From positions 99,239 through 163,238 of the forward strand of contig NZ_JACDOB010000002.1 of NCBI RefSeq assembly GCF_017656375.1: a stretch of 64,000 nt of DNA. Direction: 5' to 3'. Each line of letters begins with the position of its first letter. Position 1 is the stretch's first letter. The notes below the pieces were generated by a model. It searched no databases, had not been told where the DNA came from, and saw only the letters and a program-made list of their open reading frames with translations. This document shows, one piece after another, positions 48,945-57,618 of this stretch. The stretch comes from Thermovirga sp. (GTDB lineage Bacteria; Synergistota; Synergistia; Synergistales; Thermovirgaceae). Both the position numbers and the translations under genes were made by a program.

Positions 48945-50845
48945 TCTACCAACAAATGCCCCCAGCGGTTCCATGCAGGAATAATCACATATTTTATAAT
49001 TGCCACCATCAATAATCCTAAAAGGAGCCCTGTCCACAACCCATTAAAAACTCTCAATAAGGTAAAGGACAAATGAGTGTGGAAATGACAGAAACTATTT
49101 ACCATGGAAGCAAAGGCCAAAACGGCTCCAAGACGGAATACCTCCCTGTACCTAGGCCAAAGCTTGCAACGAACCGTGTAATACCACACCACAAGGCACG
49201 GATACCCAATCATAAGTTCCTTCGTCCTAGGCCTTGCTATAAGCAATCTTTCTAGCAAATCTCTGGTTGCTTTCTCCCAACCTGGAACCAGAGAAACGTT
49301 GCCACTTCTTATAAGCAAAATCCCTGCTGCTGCAACCAAGAAGACAAAAAGCACTATCTCGCCCCAAAGGGGTGGCCTGGACATAACTTCTTCCAAAGAT
49401 TCAGGATGAATTCTTCTTTTTAGGTCCAAAATCAAGAGCAAAACAGGAGGAACGAGTAAAGTAAGTTTCACTCCCGAAAAAGTGCTCATCCTCAGCATGT
49501 ACCAGGTATTTCCAAAAACTGCTGCTATCACAAGCCCTACTGCTAAGACAACTAAAAACCCACTAAGTATCCTAATGACAGGCTTATCGTCTTTCTCTAA
49601 AGCTAACCAAGCCCCCTCAAAAGCCCCAAAAGCCGCAGCAATGGCACCATATACTCTAAAGATAAACCCAATCTTACTTATCGGGAAAACAGAAGCTAAA
49701 GCTAAAAGCAAGACCCCAAAAGCCACCTTTTTGCTCAAAGTCGATTTCTCCGTCAAAAACCTGAGAGAAGCCCTCCACACCAAAAGGTATACTACAAGGG
49801 CCAGCGCAAAGTAAGACAACCAATGAGTTTTTACCAAAGGATAAGTAAGAGGCCACTCTGTGGTTATTCCCAATCCCTCCAACCTAGCTTTCAAAGCTCC
49901 CATTTCCATGATTGTGCTATCCAACCTGGAGGAGGATAGAAACTCAGGAGAACGAAGATACAACAACCTCACAGAACGTTCTTTAGCAGCCCTTGCAAAC
50001 CTCTCTAAAAGAACATCTCTGGACAACCTTCGGCTCACAATCTCTTCTTTGGTCACACTGTGCAATGGCAAGACCATGGGGAAAACCGCTCTTTCCAGCT
50101 GACTTGCCCCTAACTGTTTTGAAAACTCTATATCAGCTACTGGGATTGAATGTTTCTTAAGAATGGCACCGATTTTGCTTACATCAGGAAATCCTGCCAC
50201 AACTAATCCACCAGGAGCAATAGCCTTTATACCAGGGAAATTAGATAAAATCCAATCCAATGCCAAAGCAACGTTTTGCGTTTCCACACCTGGAGCAGAA
50301 CCAGGCCTGTAAACTATGGGCAAACTTGTCCTTTGGGCTAATAACAGAGAGTAAAAGTCAGGCATTATGCCAGCATCAAAGGCAAAAGCCTCATTGAAGG
50401 GGAAAACCACTACTATTCCTTTTGATGTGTGCAAAACTTCTACATTTGGATATTTCTTAAATGAATACTCTAAAACCGCTCTTGATACTTCTTCGCTTAC
50501 GTCGCTATCTAGCATCAATGCTGCTTGCGAAGCCTTAGGGTAATCAACCTTAGGCAAAAAATCTGATGCCACACCATATTTGTATGGAGCAACCCCCTGC
50601 ATCAACTCTTCACCTGTAAGCTCATTTACTGCAATGGCAGAAAGTCCCCTTTCCCTTAGCTCCTCTGCCACCTGCAAAAAATCCCTTCCTGATTCATACC
50701 CCATATTAATAAGATCTTGCGCTTCCAAAACAAAACCTACCGAGTTGTAAGTTTCTTCAACTTGCCAGCGATTACTCAACCCTGGTATTGAAGCTAAAAC
50801 AGCCAACAATAGTAGTGCAGCGAACGCAGAAATTTTCTTACTCAT
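48941..50845 (-). CDS. DUF5693-type membrane protein
   Basis: 634 aa. Signal/first helix, an outside domain of about 330 residues with a barrel-like repeating pattern (LGITTEWPL end), then about eight membrane helices. Matches proteins commonly annotated as DUF5693 that sit directly upstream of csaB in S-layer-bearing bacteria, so it may help export, polymerise or sense the pyruvylated polymer. ATG overlaps the maf stop. Confidence 0.65.
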   Translation of the reverse strand: MSKKISAFAALLLLAVLASIPGLSNRWQVEETYNSVGFVLEAQDLINMGYESGRDFLQVAEELRERGLSAIAVNELTGEELMQGVAPYKYGVASDFLPKVDYPKASQAALMLDSDVSEEVSRAVLEYSFKKYPNVEVLHTSKGIVVVFPFNEAFAFDAGIMPDFYSLLLAQRTSLPIVYRPGSAPGVETQNVALALDWILSNFPGIKAIAPGGLVVAGFPDVSKIGAILKKHSIPVADIEFSKQLGASQLERAVFPMVLPLHSVTKEEIVSRRLSRDVLLERFARAAKERSVRLLYLRSPEFLSSSRLDSTIMEMGALKARLEGLGITTEWPLTYPLVKTHWLSYFALALVVYLLVWRASLRFLTEKSTLSKKVAFGVLLLALASVFPISKIGFIFRVYGAIAAAFGAFEGAWLALEKDDKPVIRILSGFLVVLAVGLVIAAVFGNTWYMLRMSTFSGVKLTLLVPPVLLLILDLKRRIHPESLEEVMSRPPLWGEIVLFVFLVAAAGILLIRSGNVSLVPGWEKATRDLLERLLIARPRTKELMIGYPCLVVWYYTVRCKLWPRYREVFRLGAVLAFASMVNSFCHFHTHLSFTLLRVFNGLWTGLLLGLLMVAIIKYVIIPAWNRWGHLLVE

Positions 50846-51441
50846 CTATTCAACCCCCATTGCACATTGAGAGGGATCCCCAACCTTTCAAGCATCTTAC
50901 TCAACCTAAATAAAGGCAAACCCATCACGTTATAGAAACAACCTTCTATTTTCTCAATTAACAAAGCCCCTCTACCTTGTATTCCATATGCCCCTGCTTT
51001 ATCAAAACACTCCCCTAAACTGACATAAGCTTCAATGTCCTCCCTCATCAGAGACCTAAACCAAACTTTCGTCTTCTCAGCATCGGTTATACATTCATTT
51101 CTGTAAGATAAAGCAATGGCTGTTATAACATCATGCTGTTTGTTTGCAAGGGTCCTTAACATAAAATATGCTTCCTCCTGATTTTTGGGCTTGCCAAAAA
51201 TCTTTTCGCCAAGAACGACCACTGTATCAGCTGCAATAACCAAAGATTTAGGATATATTCTCGCTATATCCTCGGCTTTTCTTCTGGCAATTTGAATAGC
51301 TCCTTCTTCCGGATCTGCACCTTGAGGAAAATCTTCCGGTACATTGGAAGGAACCACACTAAAATTCCAGCCCAGCCCCTGCAAAAGCTCTTTCCTTCTC
51401 GGTGACGCTGAAGCTAAAACCACATGGAGATCCTTTGTCAT
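50842..51441 (-). CDS. maf: Maf-family nucleoside triphosphate pyrophosphatase
   Basis: 199 aa from the ATG at 51441, overlapping the DUF4321 stop (ATGA); an ATG four codons earlier is the alternative. House-cleaning hydrolase of non-canonical or modified NTPs. Motifs: LASASPRRKELLQGLG, VIAADTVVVLGEKIFGKPKN, and DKAGAYGIQGRGALLIEKIEGCFYNVMGLP. Confidence 0.92.
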   Translation of the reverse strand: MTKDLHVVLASASPRRKELLQGLGWNFSVVPSNVPEDFPQGADPEEGAIQIARRKAEDIARIYPKSLVIAADTVVVLGEKIFGKPKNQEEAYFMLRTLANKQHDVITAIALSYRNECITDAEKTKVWFRSLMREDIEAYVSLGECFDKAGAYGIQGRGALLIEKIEGCFYNVMGLPLFRLSKMLERLGIPLNVQWGLNR

Positions 51442-51680
51442 CTCAAAAACCATATACCTACCAACGCTCCTACAAAAGTGCCTAAATTTATTTTGAAGGA
51501 ACAGGCCAACCTTAAATTCATAAACAACAAGTCTAACGACCCAGTATCAAATCCTACATCTACGACATTTTTGAAGTATTTAGCAAGCATATCGAACCTG
51601 CTCAAGAAAACACCCAAAAAAGTCCCCAAAATAACAAATATTACAAAAATACACCAACGACCAGAACGGTTGTTCGCCAT
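51438..51680 (-). CDS. Small two-helix membrane protein (DUF4321-like)
   Basis: 80 aa. Two hydrophobic helices (about 10-28 and 60-79, NLGTFVGALVGIWFL) separated by a short loop, as in DUF4321 proteins, which often lie next to maf. Role unknown. Seven bases after uppP and overlapping maf, so part of the same transcript. Confidence 0.65.
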   Translation of the reverse strand: MANNRSGRWCIFVIFVILGTFLGVFLSRFDMLAKYFKNVVDVGFDTGSLDLLFMNLRLACSFKINLGTFVGALVGIWFLR

Positions 51681-51686
51681 AAAACA

Positions 51687-52490
51687 TCAAACTCCTTTCA
51701 TTCCAACAAGAAGCGCCATCACTCCAACAATAAAACAATAAACCGCAAACCATCGCCATTTGCCAAACAAAACTACTTTTTTGAGAATTTTCAGGGCAAA
51801 AAGGCCACACGCAAAGGAACTAACCACGCCCAATAACCAATCACTCGGAAGAGATGAAGTAAAATTATCGATAGTGCCCGCTTCTAAAAGCTCCAATACC
51901 GCAGCGCCACTTATTGCCGGCAAAGAAAGCAAAAAAGAGAACCTAAAAGCTTCCTCTAACGAAAACCCTCTTGCCAAAGCAGTTACAATCGTTATCCCGG
52001 ACCTGGAAATTCCAGGTATTACTGCTATCCCCTGAGCCAAACCGACTACCCAACCAGACTTTAAATCAGGCTTAGTAGCCGTCCCCTTTTTGCCTGAACC
52101 GTACCACAAAATACCACCTGTCATAATTAGCGACATTCCCACCAATAACGGGGACTGAAACATATAGGCTACTTTTCCTTTTATCAAAATGGCTATAACA
52201 AAAGTGGCCACATTCCCCACTATAACTGCCCATCCCGTTTTCCAACCCCATGAACTTCTAAGGTCTGCTCTTATAAAACCTAAAAACCACTCCCTCAAAG
52301 CCTCTAAAATAGATTTATAAAAGAAACATACCGTTGCTAACATGGTCGCAATATGGAGCAATATATCAAAGGGTAAAGGTGGCTCAGAAAAACCCAAAAG
52401 AGTTTGAGCCAAAACCAGATGGCCAGAACTCGATACAGGCAAAAACTCAGTTAATCCCTGCAAGATTCCCAAAAAAAGCGTCTTAATCAT
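51687..52490 (-). CDS. uppP: Undecaprenyl-diphosphatase UppP (BacA family)
   Basis: 267 aa, about eight helices. Recycles the C55 lipid carrier for wall synthesis. The two active-site signatures are GLTEFLPVSSSGHLVLAQ and GLAQGIAVIPGISRSGITI. Behind CGAGGAA, five bases after the Na/Pi gene. Confidence 0.95.
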   Translation of the reverse strand: MIKTLFLGILQGLTEFLPVSSSGHLVLAQTLLGFSEPPLPFDILLHIATMLATVCFFYKSILEALREWFLGFIRADLRSSWGWKTGWAVIVGNVATFVIAILIKGKVAYMFQSPLLVGMSLIMTGGILWYGSGKKGTATKPDLKSGWVVGLAQGIAVIPGISRSGITIVTALARGFSLEEAFRFSFLLSLPAISGAAVLELLEAGTIDNFTSSLPSDWLLGVVSSFACGLFALKILKKVVLFGKWRWFAVYCFIVGVMALLVGMKGV

Positions 52491-52495
52491 ATTTT

Positions 52496-54112
52496 TTATT
52501 CCTCGTTCCTAGCCTGCTCGATGTCCTTGACCAATAACGCAATATTGTGAGCATGGTCACCAATTCTTTCAAGGTTGCTAAGTATATCTATGAACACAAC
52601 TGCCGCAGAAGGCTGGCATATACCCTTGTTTAACCTTTCTATGTGGCGTTTCCTTAAATTTCTTTCCATCTTGTCTATTTCAACTTCCAGCCACAGCACT
52701 TTTTCAACTTTGCCCAAATCCACATTTTCCAAAGTTTCAATAGATAATGACACAGCATCTATGACCATTTTAACCATATCTTTGAATTCTTCCTTTGCCT
52801 GATCCGAAAAAACAACGCCGTTTTCTACTTTATATTCGAACAGTTCTATCAAGTTCTCCCCATGGTCTCCTATACGCTCAAGGTCACCTACTCCATTTAC
52901 GTAGAAAGATAAAGACTTGGATTGTACTGGAGGTAAAGGCTCTTGCATAAGTTCTGTAGCATAAACAGTTATCTCCCTTGTAAGCTCATTGACACATCTT
53001 TCCGTTTGAAGGACCTGGCTTATCACTTTGGTATCCTCTTCCATAAACGCTCTATTGACATCCCTCAACATATCTTTCACTAGTAGGCCTAACCTTACCA
53101 TTTCCTTTCTTACCGCCTCAACTGCAGCAATAGGAGAAGCAGTTATAAGGTTGCGGTCCAAAAAACGGGGTCCCATCTGGACAGCTTCACCGATGTCTGG
53201 TACAACCTTTTTTACAAATTTCTCAAACAAACCTGTGAAAGGCAAGAAGATCATAGTATTTATTACGTTAAACATTGTATGAGCATTTGCTATCTGTCTT
53301 GATATATCATGGGAGGTCATCATTACAATTCTGATAAAGAAAGGTAATATGGTCAAAAAGATGACAACACCAATTATTTTGAAGAAAACATGAGCAAAAG
53401 CAGCCTGCTTGGCTGACCTATTTAATCCCAAAGAGGCTAACACTGCTGTTATGGTAGTCCCTATATTATCACCAAAAAGAATAGGGATAGCAGCTTCTAA
53501 TGGGAGAAGCCCTTGGGAAGCCATAGCCATGGTTAAACCTACTGTAGCCGAACTTGATTGAACCACCATAGTGAGAGCAGTACCAGCCAATACCCCTAAA
53601 AGAGGATTATGGGAAAATGCCAAAAACAAACCTTGCTGATCTCTTAAGAAATACATGGCATGCTCCATAGTATGCATTCCAACAAACAGCAAACCGAAGC
53701 CTACTATACCATTTCCTACATATTTCTGCTTTTTTGTTCTACCGAAAACAGCGAAGACCATTCCTACGCCTATAACAGGCAAGGCAAAAGCTGAAATTTT
53801 GAAGGCTATTATCTGGGCCGTTATTGTGGTACCTATTGCTGCTCCCATTATGACACCTATAGCCTGCTTAAGGGTCATAAGCCCCGCATGAACGAAGCTG
53901 GTAGCCATTACAGTTGTAGCACTACTGCTTTGAATCAGCATAGTAACTAGCGTTCCAACTAAAACACCTTTAAAAGGAGTGCTGGTTAAAGCGGCTATTA
54001 ACTTGCGCATTTTATCCCCAGCCAGATCTTGTAGCGCCTCGCCCATAATCTTAATACCATAAAGGAAAAGCCCTAAACCACCAATTAAGTTGAAGATGAC
54101 GCTAGTAGACAA
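52496..54112 (-). CDS. Na/Pi cotransporter family protein with PhoU-like tail
   Basis: 538 aa, TTG start at 54112 behind GGAGGAG. The first ~320 residues hold two inverted repeats of the NptA/PNaS fold (VGTLVTMLIQSSSATTVMA and GTALTMVVQSSSATVGLT, each with the QSSSA motif). The last ~200 residues are a helical PhoU-like domain (DLERIGDHGENL, NLERIGDHAHNI). Takes up phosphate or another anion with sodium. Substrate not provable. Confidence 0.9.
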   Translation of the reverse strand: MSTSVIFNLIGGLGLFLYGIKIMGEALQDLAGDKMRKLIAALTSTPFKGVLVGTLVTMLIQSSSATTVMATSFVHAGLMTLKQAIGVIMGAAIGTTITAQIIAFKISAFALPVIGVGMVFAVFGRTKKQKYVGNGIVGFGLLFVGMHTMEHAMYFLRDQQGLFLAFSHNPLLGVLAGTALTMVVQSSSATVGLTMAMASQGLLPLEAAIPILFGDNIGTTITAVLASLGLNRSAKQAAFAHVFFKIIGVVIFLTILPFFIRIVMMTSHDISRQIANAHTMFNVINTMIFLPFTGLFEKFVKKVVPDIGEAVQMGPRFLDRNLITASPIAAVEAVRKEMVRLGLLVKDMLRDVNRAFMEEDTKVISQVLQTERCVNELTREITVYATELMQEPLPPVQSKSLSFYVNGVGDLERIGDHGENLIELFEYKVENGVVFSDQAKEEFKDMVKMVIDAVSLSIETLENVDLGKVEKVLWLEVEIDKMERNLRKRHIERLNKGICQPSAAVVFIDILSNLERIGDHAHNIALLVKDIEQARNEE

Positions 54113-54148
54113 AGTTATCTCCTCCTGGCTGTAAAATTTAGGTTTTTA

Positions 54149-55873
54149 TCATCTTTCCACAAAAGAAATCAACGGCATTATTACAGGGGAAGACCTCGCA
54201 GCCACACCAAGTTTTTTGAGCGATTCCCTTATGCGACTCTTCAAGATAGATGTCAAGTAATCCTTGTCACCCTGTCTTTTACCCCGTGCCCTCTCAAGAG
54301 ATATTCTTACAACCTTCAAGATTTCTTCTCTTAGGACTACAGCATCTTTGATGTGAATAAATCCCATAGTCTCTATAACAGGTTCCGTCATAAGACGCCC
54401 TTTAGAGTCAAGCACTATCGAAATCACCATTAACCCTTCCTCTGAAAGGTCTTTTCTTTCTTTTAACAAACTGCCCTGCATTTCCCCTATAGCCATGCCA
54501 TCTACGAGCACACCTTCTGCAGGGGCCGCAAATCTTTTAAGGCTAGCTTTATGCATGTTTAGCCTTAAAAGATCGCCATTTTGCATCAAAAAAATATTCC
54601 TTTTTGGTATCCCCATTTCCTGAGCAACATTGGCATGTCTCACCAAATGCCTATATTCACCGTGAACAGGAACGAAATATTTAGGTTTAACCAGGCTGAG
54701 CATCATTTTCAATTCTTCTCTTGATGCGTGTCCAGACACATGCACTTGCTGATCCTTGTCGTAAACTACATCACACCCACAGGAAAACAATTGATTAATA
54801 GTCTTGCTAACCAACTTTTCATTCCCCGGTATAGGAGAAGCAAATACAGCTACCACATCTTTAGAATCCAAGGTTATATGCCTATGTTCTCCTTTACTCA
54901 TTAGGACTAAACCAGAAAACGGCTCGCCTTGACTTCCTGTGGTAAAGACCACTATTTTTTTTGCTGGCATCTTTTCTATATCCTCAGCTTTCACGAACAG
55001 GTTATCATCTGCCGTAATATAACCCAGTTCTCTTGCAAGTTTCACGTTTTGGATCATACTTCGGCCTACAAGGGCAACTTTTCTGTTGAAGGCAGCAGCA
55101 GCATTAAAAACAAGTTGGGCTCTGTGCAGGTTACTAGCAAAAGCTGCTATTACTATTCGTTTGTTCCTATACTGGCGAAATAACCGTTCCAAGGTTCCTC
55201 CAATCACTCGTTCTGAAGGAGTAAAACCGCTCCTTTCAACATTTGTGGAGTCGGATAGCATCAACAATACCCCTTTTCTGCCGAACTCAGCAAAGGCCGC
55301 ATAGTCTGTAACCTTTCCATCAACAGGGGTAGGATCTAGCTTAAAATCTCCTGTGTGCACGACAGTTCCTATAGGGGTATCTATAGCGAGACCTACACCA
55401 TCAGGTATGGAGTGACATACAGAAATAGTCTTAATAGTGAAATTATTTCCTAGCTTGAACACGTCCCCGGCCTCAAATTCCTTCATCTGCAAGGGGTAAT
55501 CAGGAGCAGCGTCCAAAAATTTGTTGGCTACCATTCCTAAAGTCAACTTTGTCCCATATACAGGGACATCAAGCTGCGGAAGGATAAAAGGTAAGGCACC
55601 TATGTGATCTTCATGTCCATGGGTCAAAATAAGACCTTTTATTTTATCTTTACGTTCCAACAAATAAGATGCGTCAGGGATCACAAAATCTATCCCTAAC
55701 ATTTCCTCATCTGGAAACATCAAACCACAATCAACTACTATCATTTCGTCCCCATATTCCAGGGCAAACATGTTACGACCTATTTGGCCAAGCCCCCCCA
55801 ATGGCACGAAAAGCAACTCTCCATCCTTTATTTTGCCATGTCTTTTTCGGCTTTTGCCGATTCTTTTTGCCAT
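54149..55873 (-). CDS. rnj: Ribonuclease J
   Basis: 574 aa, metallo-beta-lactamase/beta-CASP nuclease with 5'-exo and endo activity in mRNA decay. Zinc site LTHGHEDHIGALPF, HTGDFKLDPTPVDG, DSTNVERSGFTPSE, beta-CASP part with FTTGSQGEP and HVSGHASREELKMMLSLVKP. ATG behind GGAGGTG. Confidence 0.96.
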   Translation of the reverse strand: MAKRIGKSRKRHGKIKDGELLFVPLGGLGQIGRNMFALEYGDEMIVVDCGLMFPDEEMLGIDFVIPDASYLLERKDKIKGLILTHGHEDHIGALPFILPQLDVPVYGTKLTLGMVANKFLDAAPDYPLQMKEFEAGDVFKLGNNFTIKTISVCHSIPDGVGLAIDTPIGTVVHTGDFKLDPTPVDGKVTDYAAFAEFGRKGVLLMLSDSTNVERSGFTPSERVIGGTLERLFRQYRNKRIVIAAFASNLHRAQLVFNAAAAFNRKVALVGRSMIQNVKLARELGYITADDNLFVKAEDIEKMPAKKIVVFTTGSQGEPFSGLVLMSKGEHRHITLDSKDVVAVFASPIPGNEKLVSKTINQLFSCGCDVVYDKDQQVHVSGHASREELKMMLSLVKPKYFVPVHGEYRHLVRHANVAQEMGIPKRNIFLMQNGDLLRLNMHKASLKRFAAPAEGVLVDGMAIGEMQGSLLKERKDLSEEGLMVISIVLDSKGRLMTEPVIETMGFIHIKDAVVLREEILKVVRISLERARGKRQGDKDYLTSILKSRIRESLKKLGVAARSSPVIMPLISFVER

Positions 55874-55911
55874 TAATTCACCTCCGACCCTAACTCGCTA
55901 AGCTAAGGGCC

Positions 55912-57177
55912 CTAATCAGAATAATCTTTACCCTGATTCAGCTTCTTCCTGTTAGGAACCTTAGCCTGCGTGTAATCACTACGCTTAGTTAAAATTTCTC
56001 TGCATGGAGCGCAATTATGACTCTCTCTCTTCGATACAAGTTCCATAACCAGGTCCGCCGTTCCCTCACAATTGAAGCAATCTATAAACCTCTCAGCCCA
56101 CTCTGCAGTTTCTTCCACAATGGCCTCTTTGATCTGCTCCGGCAAAGACATGATCGCATCGTGGAAAGGTTTGTTAGCTTTCTTATAGTTACCGTCCTTA
56201 CGAGAAAAGCCTTGAGAATCAGCCCATTTTACAATTTCCATCCATAAGTCTTGAGGTATGCCTCTTTTGGGGTCCTTTACAAATTCGCCATTTTCAGTTA
56301 TGGCGTTGCCTGTTTCTGGATCCATCATTAGGCCAAAGACTATATTCTGCCATAACGTCCCAACATTGCCTTTATTTATGCCGAATTTTGGAAATAACGA
56401 CACTTTATCTAAGGGTGTTCCAGAGATACCATGTTGAGCTATAGAAACTCCGAATTTAGATATTGCATCTGCCACTTCTTTTGTCCTTTCAAGATCTATA
56501 CCTTCTTTTTCACCCTTGCTTGTGTCGTAAGTCCCGTGTTTGCTCCCATTTGATATGGCAAGATAATCTGGGAATATTCCCCAAGCATTAAGCCCACCTA
56601 TGAAGAAAAGGGCTTCCTCTACAGTAGTCAGCTCTCCTGGTCCCTTAATTTCGCCAACCTCTACCTCAAGTCCTAAGTACGCTGGAACAGACATGGCTAT
56701 ATCTCTTGTATAGCAAAAGTTCTCCCAATCAGGGTTATGAGAAGCATCAATTGCGACAGATGTCCATCCCTTTGAAACAATGCTACACAAATTCGTAACA
56801 GCCTCCAGTAAGTCGCCCTTCGACTTTATTCCATAGTGGTCAACATGCAGGCCAAAAACCACACCATGTCCCAATTCAGCGGAATAACGGACTGCAAAAT
56901 CGGGGACATTGTCAAAAGTGCACCCACAATAGGTAGCTTCAGACTTGGCCAGCTCTAGCAACACAGCAGCCCGTTTCTTCTTGGCAGCCTTAAGTACCCC
57001 CTTTATGGTTAAAGGGTTCCTGACATTAGCAGCAAGAACTATGGCTCCTTTTTGTTTAGCGGCATCGGCTATATCTCTGCCACTGACCAAAGCTACTGGT
57101 TCATTTCCGTATATTGCCTGGACGTTCAATGGCCTTTTGTTTAATAGTTCTTTATATCCTGCAGATTCGATTTTCAT
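55912..57177 (-). CDS. Class II fructose-bisphosphate aldolase-like protein with CxxC-containing tail
   Basis: 421 aa from the ATG at 57177 behind GGAGGTG. Class II aldolase barrel: GLHVDHYG (catalytic Asp and Zn His), EVEVGEIKGPGE, AISNGSKHGTY (Zn His) and QHGISGTPLD (Zn His, phosphate loop). It is about 100 residues longer than usual, and the tail carries DCFNCEG and NCAPCRE, two CxxC pairs that could bind zinc. It could be a glycolytic aldolase or act on another ketose phosphate. Confidence 0.8.
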   Translation of the reverse strand: MKIESAGYKELLNKRPLNVQAIYGNEPVALVSGRDIADAAKQKGAIVLAANVRNPLTIKGVLKAAKKKRAAVLLELAKSEATYCGCTFDNVPDFAVRYSAELGHGVVFGLHVDHYGIKSKGDLLEAVTNLCSIVSKGWTSVAIDASHNPDWENFCYTRDIAMSVPAYLGLEVEVGEIKGPGELTTVEEALFFIGGLNAWGIFPDYLAISNGSKHGTYDTSKGEKEGIDLERTKEVADAISKFGVSIAQHGISGTPLDKVSLFPKFGINKGNVGTLWQNIVFGLMMDPETGNAITENGEFVKDPKRGIPQDLWMEIVKWADSQGFSRKDGNYKKANKPFHDAIMSLPEQIKEAIVEETAEWAERFIDCFNCEGTADLVMELVSKRESHNCAPCREILTKRSDYTQAKVPNRKKLNQGKDYSD

Positions 57178-57221
57178 TGTCAACACCTCCGGAACATTAT
57201 TATTCACACTAAACCTAATAT

Positions 57222-57230
57222 TTTATAACA
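57222..57230 (-). promoter_or_regulatory. Extended -10 ahead of the aldolase-like gene
   Basis: TGTTATAAA on the minus strand, 45 bp before the start; no clear -35. Probable first promoter of the long minus-strand run toward purA. Confidence 0.5.
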
Positions 57231-57323
57231 TGAAAAGTATATCAGGGCATGTTAAAAAATCAGATTTCACAAGATCTAAGGGATTTTATTTTTTATGCAT
57301 CAAATTTATACATCAAAATGGAC

Positions 57324-57387
57324 TTGCATTAAGAGCAAAGCCATGATAATATAACCGGCGCCGTGGTAGTACGTTGCCACTGCCGGT
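57324..57387 (+). promoter_or_regulatory. tRNA-Gln/Glu promoter and adjoining inverted repeat
   Basis: TTGCAT (57324-57329)-17-TAATAT (57347-57352). It is followed by an interrupted inverted repeat ACCGGC-gcc-GTGG-N10-CCAC-t-GCCGGT (57354-57387) that ends seven bases before tRNA-Gln. The repeat straddles the predicted start of transcription, so it may be a DNA-level site or a processing signal. Confidence 0.45.
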
Positions 57388-57393
57388 AGAAGT

Positions 57394-57468
57394 TGGGGGA
57401 TCGTCTAATCGGCAGGACGCTTGACTCTGGATCAAGAAGTCGGGGTTCGAGTCCCTGTCCCCCAGCCA
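57394..57468 (+). tRNA. tRNA-Gln (anticodon CTG)
   Basis: 75 nt with encoded CCA. Acceptor TGGGGGA/TCCCCCA, D arm GTCTAATCGGCAGGAC, anticodon stem CTTGA/TCAAG around CTCTGGA, T arm CGGGG-TTCGAGT-CCCTG. Confidence 0.96.
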
Positions 57469-57478
57469 ATTAATAAGT

Positions 57479-57554
57479 GGCCCCATCGTCTAGTGGTCTA
57501 GGACTCAGGGTTCTCAGTCCTGCAACACGGGTTCGAATCCCGTTGGGGCTACCA
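57479..57554 (+). tRNA. tRNA-Glu (anticodon CTC)
   Basis: 76 nt with encoded CCA. Acceptor GGCCCCA/TGGGGCT (a G-U end pair), anticodon stem CAGGG/TCCTG around TTCTCAG, T arm ACGGG-TTCGAAT-CCCGT. Ten bases after tRNA-Gln, so co-transcribed. Confidence 0.95.
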
Positions 57555-57561
57555 TGAAAGC

Positions 57562-57593
57562 AAGCGGTGTCCCTCATTGGGACACCGCTTTTT
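57562..57593. terminator. Terminator after tRNA-Glu
   Basis: AAGCGGTGTCCC-TCATT-GGGACACCGCTT followed by TTT; 12-bp stem between the tRNA pair and convergent rtcB. Confidence 0.9.
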
Positions 57594-57618
57594 AACTGTA
57601 TTTGTCAGGCTCTAAATC

